DNA of 42,249 bases from contig LATQ01000355.1 in assembly GCA_001017865.1 (NCBI GenBank), positions 1 to 42,249 on the forward strand. Direction: 5' to 3'. The notes below the pieces were generated by a model. The model was not told where the DNA came from and did not search any database. It saw nothing but the letters and a program-made list of their open reading frames with translations. This DNA comes from Rhodococcus sp. IITR03 (lineage in GTDB: Bacteria > Actinomycetota > Actinomycetes > Mycobacteriales > Mycobacteriaceae). Positions 38,801 through 42,249 of this stretch are shown here, one piece after another. Both the position numbers and the translations under genes were made by a program. Position 1 is the first letter of the stretch, and each line of letters starts with the position of its first letter.

Positions 38801-39190
38801 ATGACCGTGTCCGAAGCAGACGCCCGCACGCAGCGCATCCGCACCACCGTGCACGCCTATCTCGATGCCGTCGCCGCCGGCGTGGCCGCCGACATCGCCG
38901 CCCTGTACGCCGACGACGCTACCCTCGAGGATCCTGCCGGCAGCGAGCCTCGCGTGGGCCGGGCAGCGATCGCCGAGTTCTACAAGGGTGTCGAGGCCAC
39001 CGAGAACACCACCGAACTGCTCACGCTCCGGGTCAGCGGGTCGACCGCGGCCTTCCACTTCCGAGTCGTCACGAAGGCGGGCGATCAGACCTACGAGATC
39101 GAACCCATCGACATCATGACGTTCGACGACGAGGGACGAATCACCAGCATGCGGGCGGTCTGGGCACCGAGCGACATGCGTGTTCGCTGA
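38801..39190 (+). CDS. ksi: Delta5-3-ketosteroid isomerase
   Basis: An intact 129-residue protein with ATG 38801 and GAGGAA before it. The sequence is close to Comamonas ketosteroid isomerase: DDATLEDPAGSEPRVGRAAI matches a hallmark region. The catalytic residues are present: Y20 in VHAYLDAV (Tyr14), D44 in TLEDP (the general base Asp38) and D104 in EPIDIMTF (Asp99). It moves the double bond from C5 to C4 in 3-keto-5-ene steroids by intramolecular proton transfer. The SnoaL/NTF2 fold is shared with many unrelated enzymes, but the catalytic triad makes the assignment specific. It places delta5-steroids such as pregnenolone- or DHEA-type compounds among possible substrates. Confidence 0.92.
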   Translation: MTVSEADARTQRIRTTVHAYLDAVAAGVAADIAALYADDATLEDPAGSEPRVGRAAIAEFYKGVEATENTTELLTLRVSGSTAAFHFRVVTKAGDQTYEIEPIDIMTFDDEGRITSMRAVWAPSDMRVR

Positions 39191-39268
39191 CCGATCGGCG
39201 GGACACGGTTCGCACGCCGCACCACAGGTGACGGACACTGGAACGAACCGACCGATAGGAGCTTCTCG

Positions 39269-39763
39269 ATGACAGCGGAACACGCGGTGCTGGATCCTCG
39301 GCGGATCCGCGACGTGATGGGCAACTTCTGCACGGGTGTCACGGTGATCACCGCGCTCGACGGCGACGAACCGCTGGGATTCGCATGCCAGTCGTTCGTG
39401 TCGGTCTCGCTGGACCCGCCGCTCATCTCGTTCTGTCCCGCCCGCACGTCGACGACCTGGCCCAAGATCCGCGAGGTCGGCACCCTGGCCATCAACGTCC
39501 TGTCGGAGAGCCAGCGCACCCTGTGCGGTGCGTTCGCGGTGAGCGGCGGCAACAAGTTCCGCGGGGTGCGGTGGGAGCCGGGCGACAACGGCGCTCCGGC
39601 GCTCGAGGGAGCCCTCGCGCGGGTCGAGGCGACCGTGGAGACCGAGTACGAGGCCGGCGACCACACGATCGTGCTGGCCAGGGTCACGGGGCTGACGTCG
39701 CTGCACTCCCGCGGTCCGCTCCTGTTCTTCCAGGGCACCTACGGCGGTTTCGAACGGCGGTGA
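39269..39763 (+). CDS. Flavin reductase domain protein, HsaB-like
   Basis: An intact 164-residue protein; ATG 39269 has AGGAG nine bases upstream. It shows the flavin reductase fold: RRIRDVMGNFCTGVTVITAL, GFACQSFVSVSLDPPLISFC, and late GDHTIVLARVTGL and GPLLFFQGTYGGF. It would use NAD(P)H to make free FMNH2 for a two-component hydroxylase. HsaB does this for HsaA. The HsaA-like gene is 31 kb away and on the other strand, so the partnership is plausible but unproven. The luciferase-like enzymes on each side are other possible partners. Confidence 0.88.
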   Translation: MTAEHAVLDPRRIRDVMGNFCTGVTVITALDGDEPLGFACQSFVSVSLDPPLISFCPARTSTTWPKIREVGTLAINVLSESQRTLCGAFAVSGGNKFRGVRWEPGDNGAPALEGALARVEATVETEYEAGDHTIVLARVTGLTSLHSRGPLLFFQGTYGGFERR

Positions 39764-39861
39764 TGCAGCACCCGGGGTGAGGGAATAGACGGTCACCGGT
39801 CGAGGTTGCTCCGAAGGTGTGCCCGGCGGCCGATACCGGGCCCCGACGCGAAGGATTACCG

Positions 39862-40850
39862 GTGACCGTTCCCCTCTCCATCCTCGACCTCGCACACATC
39901 GGCAAGGGTGAGACCGCCCGTGAGAGCTTCGACGCCAGCGTGAAGATGGCCCAGCTCGCCGAGCAGTGGGGTTACCGGCGAATCTGGTACGCCGAACACC
40001 ACAACATGCCGACGATCGCCTCGTCGGCGACGAGCGTGCTCATCGCGCACGTGGCCGCGCACACCTCGTCGATCCGTCTCGGCGCCGGCGGCATCATGCT
40101 GCCGAACCACTCTCCGCTGACCATCGCCGAACAGTTCGCACCCTCGCCACCCTGCATCCCGGTCGCATCGACCTCGGTCTCGGCCGCGCCCCCGGCAGCG
40201 ACCAGAAGACCATGCGGGCGCTGCGCCGCGACCCGACGTCGGCCGACAGCTTCCCGCAGGACGTCCTCGAACTGCAGGCCTATCTGAAGGGCGAGTCGCG
40301 GATCCCGGGAGTCGACGCGATCCCCGGTAAGGGCACCGACGTTCCGCTGTACATCCTGGGCTCGTCGTTGTTCGGCGCGAAACTCGCTGCCCTGCTCGGT
40401 CTTCCGTACGCCTTCGCGTCGCACTTCGCGCCGCAGGCCCTCGAGGACGCGGTGCGGCTGTACCGCCGCGAGTTCCAGCCCTCCCCCGACCACCCGGAGC
40501 CGCACGTCATCGCGGGTGTCGGCGTGATCGCCGCCGACACCGCCGAGGAGGCGCAGTCGCTGTTCGAGGCGACCAAGCGGGCCCGGGTCGTCCAGATGGT
40601 CGGACGCGGGCGCACGTTCAGCGAGGAGGAGATCGACATGCTGCTCGACTCTCCCGCCGGCATGCAGGTGCTCGAGATGCTCCGGTACACCGCCGTGGGC
40701 ACGCCGCAGGAGGTGCGCGACTACCTCGACCGGTTCACCGAGCGCGCGCAGGCCGACGAGCTGATCGTCGTGTCGTCGGCTCCCGGACGCGACGCGTGGC
40801 TGCGCTCGCTCGAGCTTGTTGCGCAGGTCAGCGACCTCGTCCCGGCCTGA
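39862..40850 (+). CDS. Luciferase-like (LLM) flavin-dependent oxidoreductase (one frame break)
   Basis: The reconstructed protein has about 329 residues. GTG 39862 follows GAAGGA. It has the alkanal-monooxygenase-like plan: [80 protein letters not shown] and the C-terminal [13 protein letters not shown]. One base near 40142 restores [13 protein letters not shown]. The group uses FMNH2, which the adjacent flavin reductase could supply, and often acts as a monooxygenase. It is not paired with a specific substrate here. GC content of its codons is higher than in the genes around 28-36 kb. Confidence 0.87.
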
Positions 40851-40946
40851 TCGCCGAACACCGGCGGATCGGGCTACCGACGGGTACACTTTGGCGGCCG
40901 GCCAGGCACGGCTGAGAACCACGAGTCGTCAACCGCCAGGAGCACG

Positions 40947-41398
40947 ATGAAGTACCGCACCCGCGCTGTTGCAGCGGCAGTGCTGACCGCCGCAGCGGCG
41001 ATCACTGCACCGGCCGCCGCGACAGCCGATTCCCTTCCCACCGACGGGCCCACCATCTCGGTGACGATCCGCAACGACACCGACGCACCGATGGTGCTCA
41101 CGTCGACCGAGAACCCCTACGGCAGATGGGTGGACGAGCCGGCCGCGGTGGTCCCGGCCCGTTCCACCGAGACGGTCTCGGCGAGCAGCGCCGACCGGCG
41201 CGGGTTCGGCATCCAGATCGACTACACGATGCCCGGCGACGCGACCGTGGCGCTCATGGCCAACAACTACGGCACCGGCGTCGCGAACGGCGACGGCACC
41301 CACATCGAGGGTGTCAACCGACACGGCTTCGCGGTCGCGGCGATGGTGGAGGACGGATATCCGTTCATGACAGCGAACTTCGTCGTCACCCGGCCTGA
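40947..41398 (+). CDS. Small secreted protein, beta-rich (probable frame break at the end)
   Basis: ATG 40947 has CAGGAG four bases upstream. It begins with a signal peptide, MKYRTRAVAAAVLTAAAAIT then APAAATADS, with a likely cut after ATA or ADS. The mature part is about 120 residues of strand-like sequence, ISVTIRNDTDAPMVLTSTEN and GFGIQIDYTMPGDATVALMA, with no cysteines. The open frame runs to 41558, but that would read through a strong hairpin at 41403. If one base is missing just before 41396, the stop TGA at 41396-41398 gives 150 residues. I do not recognise the family; aegerolysin-like secreted proteins are one loose resemblance. It seems unrelated to steroid breakdown. Confidence 0.65.
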
Positions 41399-41402
41399 GA
41401 CG

Positions 41403-41452
41403 ACGAACCGGGCCCGAAGGGATACCTGCGTATCCTCCCGGGCCCGGTTCGT
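41403..41452. terminator. Long hairpin terminator between convergent genes
   Basis: ACGAACCGGGCCCG (41403-41416) pairs perfectly with CGGGCCCGGTTCGT (41439-41452), with an inner GGATAC/GTATCC stem and a CTGC loop. It separates the secreted protein gene from kstD, and its position supports the earlier stop at 41398. Confidence 0.85.
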
Positions 41453-41478
41453 ATGTGCGTCGGCGTCGCGCCTCTGTG

Positions 41479-42249
41479 TCAGCGTCCCGCCGCGTCCATC
41501 ACGGACAGGTGCGCGAACAGCGCGCTCGCGCCGATCGGGTTGCCGCCGCCGGGGGTAGACGGTGCCGCTCGGTGCGGCCATCGTGTTGCCCGCCGCGTAC
41601 AGGCCGGGGATCGGGGCGCCCTCGCTGTCGAGCACCCGCCCGACGGTGTCGGTCCGCAGACCACCCTTGGTGCCGAGGTCGGAGATGCCGAACTGCGCCG
41701 CGTGGAAGGGGCCCTGTTCGATGGGGACCAGCGCGGAACCACCGCCGGTGAAGGCGAGATCGTAAGGTTCGTCCCCGCGACCGAAGTCCTCGTCGACTCC
41801 CTTCGCGGCCAGCTCGTTCCACCGCGCGACGGTCGCCTTCAGGGATTCGGCGGGCACACCGATCTGCTCGGCGAGTTCCTCGAGGGTGTCGGCGGTCTTC
41901 CACAGTCCCGCGTCGACGTACTTCTCGGTCTCGACGAGCGGCACGTTCGTCGCCCCGACAGGAGGGACCTCACCGTTCCGGTCGTCGTAGATCATCCAGA
42001 ACGGCACTGTCATCTCGCCGCGCTCCATGCGGGCGATGACGTCGCGGCCCAGACGGTCGTAGGGTGCGTACTCGTTGGTGAACCGCGCACCGTCCTGGTC
42101 GACAAAGATGCCGCCCGTGAAGCACAGCGCGAACGCCGAGCGTCCGTCCGGGTGGGTCAGTCCCGGCGACCACCAGGCCTGATCCATTCAGGTCCACGTC
42201 GGCGCCGACGCGATGCCCGCCTCGTGGGCCTTGCGAGATTCGACCACGG
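41479..42249 (-). CDS. kstD: 3-ketosteroid delta1-dehydrogenase-like flavoprotein, C-terminal part (runs off the right edge)
   Basis: About 257 C-terminal residues are visible. They show MDQAWWSPGLTHPDGRSAFA, GGIFVDQDGARFTNEYAPYD, QFGISDLGTKGGLRTDTVGR and GLYAAGNTMAAPSGTVYPGG followed by GNPIGASALFAHLS. These match the KstD/KstD3 group, which removes hydrogens from C1 and C2 of 3-ketosteroids using FAD. The FAD N-terminus is outside. Frame breaks lie near 41560, where five C replace four, and around 42187-42205, where an extra A and a missing G occur together. Its activity with KshA produces the ring-opened secosteroid. Substrate specificity (delta4-ene or saturated A ring) is not read here. 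Confidence 0.87.

Noticed and set aside
1..42249. The island as a decaying set of pseudogenes
   Set aside because: Almost all breaks are single missing bases, often in G or C runs. Catalytic residues, operon overlaps and ribosome sites are intact, and repaired lengths match families. Real decay would also show larger deletions and lost motifs.

Overview
This GC-rich window looks like part of a steroid-degradation island from a mycolic-acid actinobacterium, most likely Rhodococcus or a close relative. The assignment rests on gene content: a clear 3-ketosteroid 9alpha-hydroxylase oxygenase (KshA), a delta4-(5alpha)-ketosteroid dehydrogenase, a delta5-3-ketosteroid isomerase, a KstD-type dehydrogenase, HsaA-like and HsaC-like ring-degrading enzymes, and the very high GC with GTG starts and ATGA/GTGA overlaps.

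Layout. 0-2.3 kb: edge of an SDR gene, a TetR regulator and an old-yellow-enzyme reductase. 2.3-9.5 kb (minus): an operon of kshA, HsaA-like hydroxylase, HsaC-like extradiol dioxygenase, two Baeyer-Villiger monooxygenases (BVMOs) and a small CxxC protein, with a divergent IclR regulator at 9.7-10.5 kb. 10.6-11.7 kb (minus): a VOC protein and an SDR. 11.9-17.0 kb (plus): a beta-oxidation-type operon (enoyl-CoA hydratase, two acyl-CoA dehydrogenases, CoA-transferase, GntR). 17.0-27.8 kb (minus): ferredoxin reductase, ferredoxin, P450, SDR, SMP-30 hydrolase, SDR, and a Liv-type ABC importer whose two permeases and one ATPase form one polypeptide. 28.0-37.7 kb: VOC protein, a putative Fe/2-oxoglutarate-type protein, delta4-dehydrogenase, MFS exporter, a Dabb-like protein, two HSL-family esterases and another flavoprotein dehydrogenase. 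37.8-42.2 kb: two luciferase-like flavoproteins, ketosteroid isomerase, flavin reductase, a small secreted protein and the C-terminal part of a KstD.

How the genes could work together (inference). The importer brings a steroid in. The isomerase, delta4- and delta1-dehydrogenases and KshA activate and open the A/B rings. The HsaA/HsaC homologues attack the aromatised ring. The BVMOs convert ketones to esters or lactones, which the two esterases and the SMP-30 protein could hydrolyse. The acyl-CoA operon would shorten a CoA-activated side chain or ring fragment. HsaD, KshB and a CoA ligase are not in the window.

Two features stand out. First, a 17-bp motif of the form CTCCCG-N5-CGGGAG, including near-perfect and half-degenerate copies, recurs in eight intergenic regions between 9.6 and 36.2 kb, which looks like the operator of a local regulon. 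One of the two full-arm copies lies between kshA and the IclR gene. Second, about fifty reading-frame breaks affect most longer genes. In nearly every case restoring one missing base rebuilds a full family-length protein, so I read them as sequence errors rather than pseudogenes. Coordinates below span the reconstructed genes. No stretch longer than 300 bases lacks a gene, and I saw no tRNA, rRNA, CRISPR array or insertion sequence.
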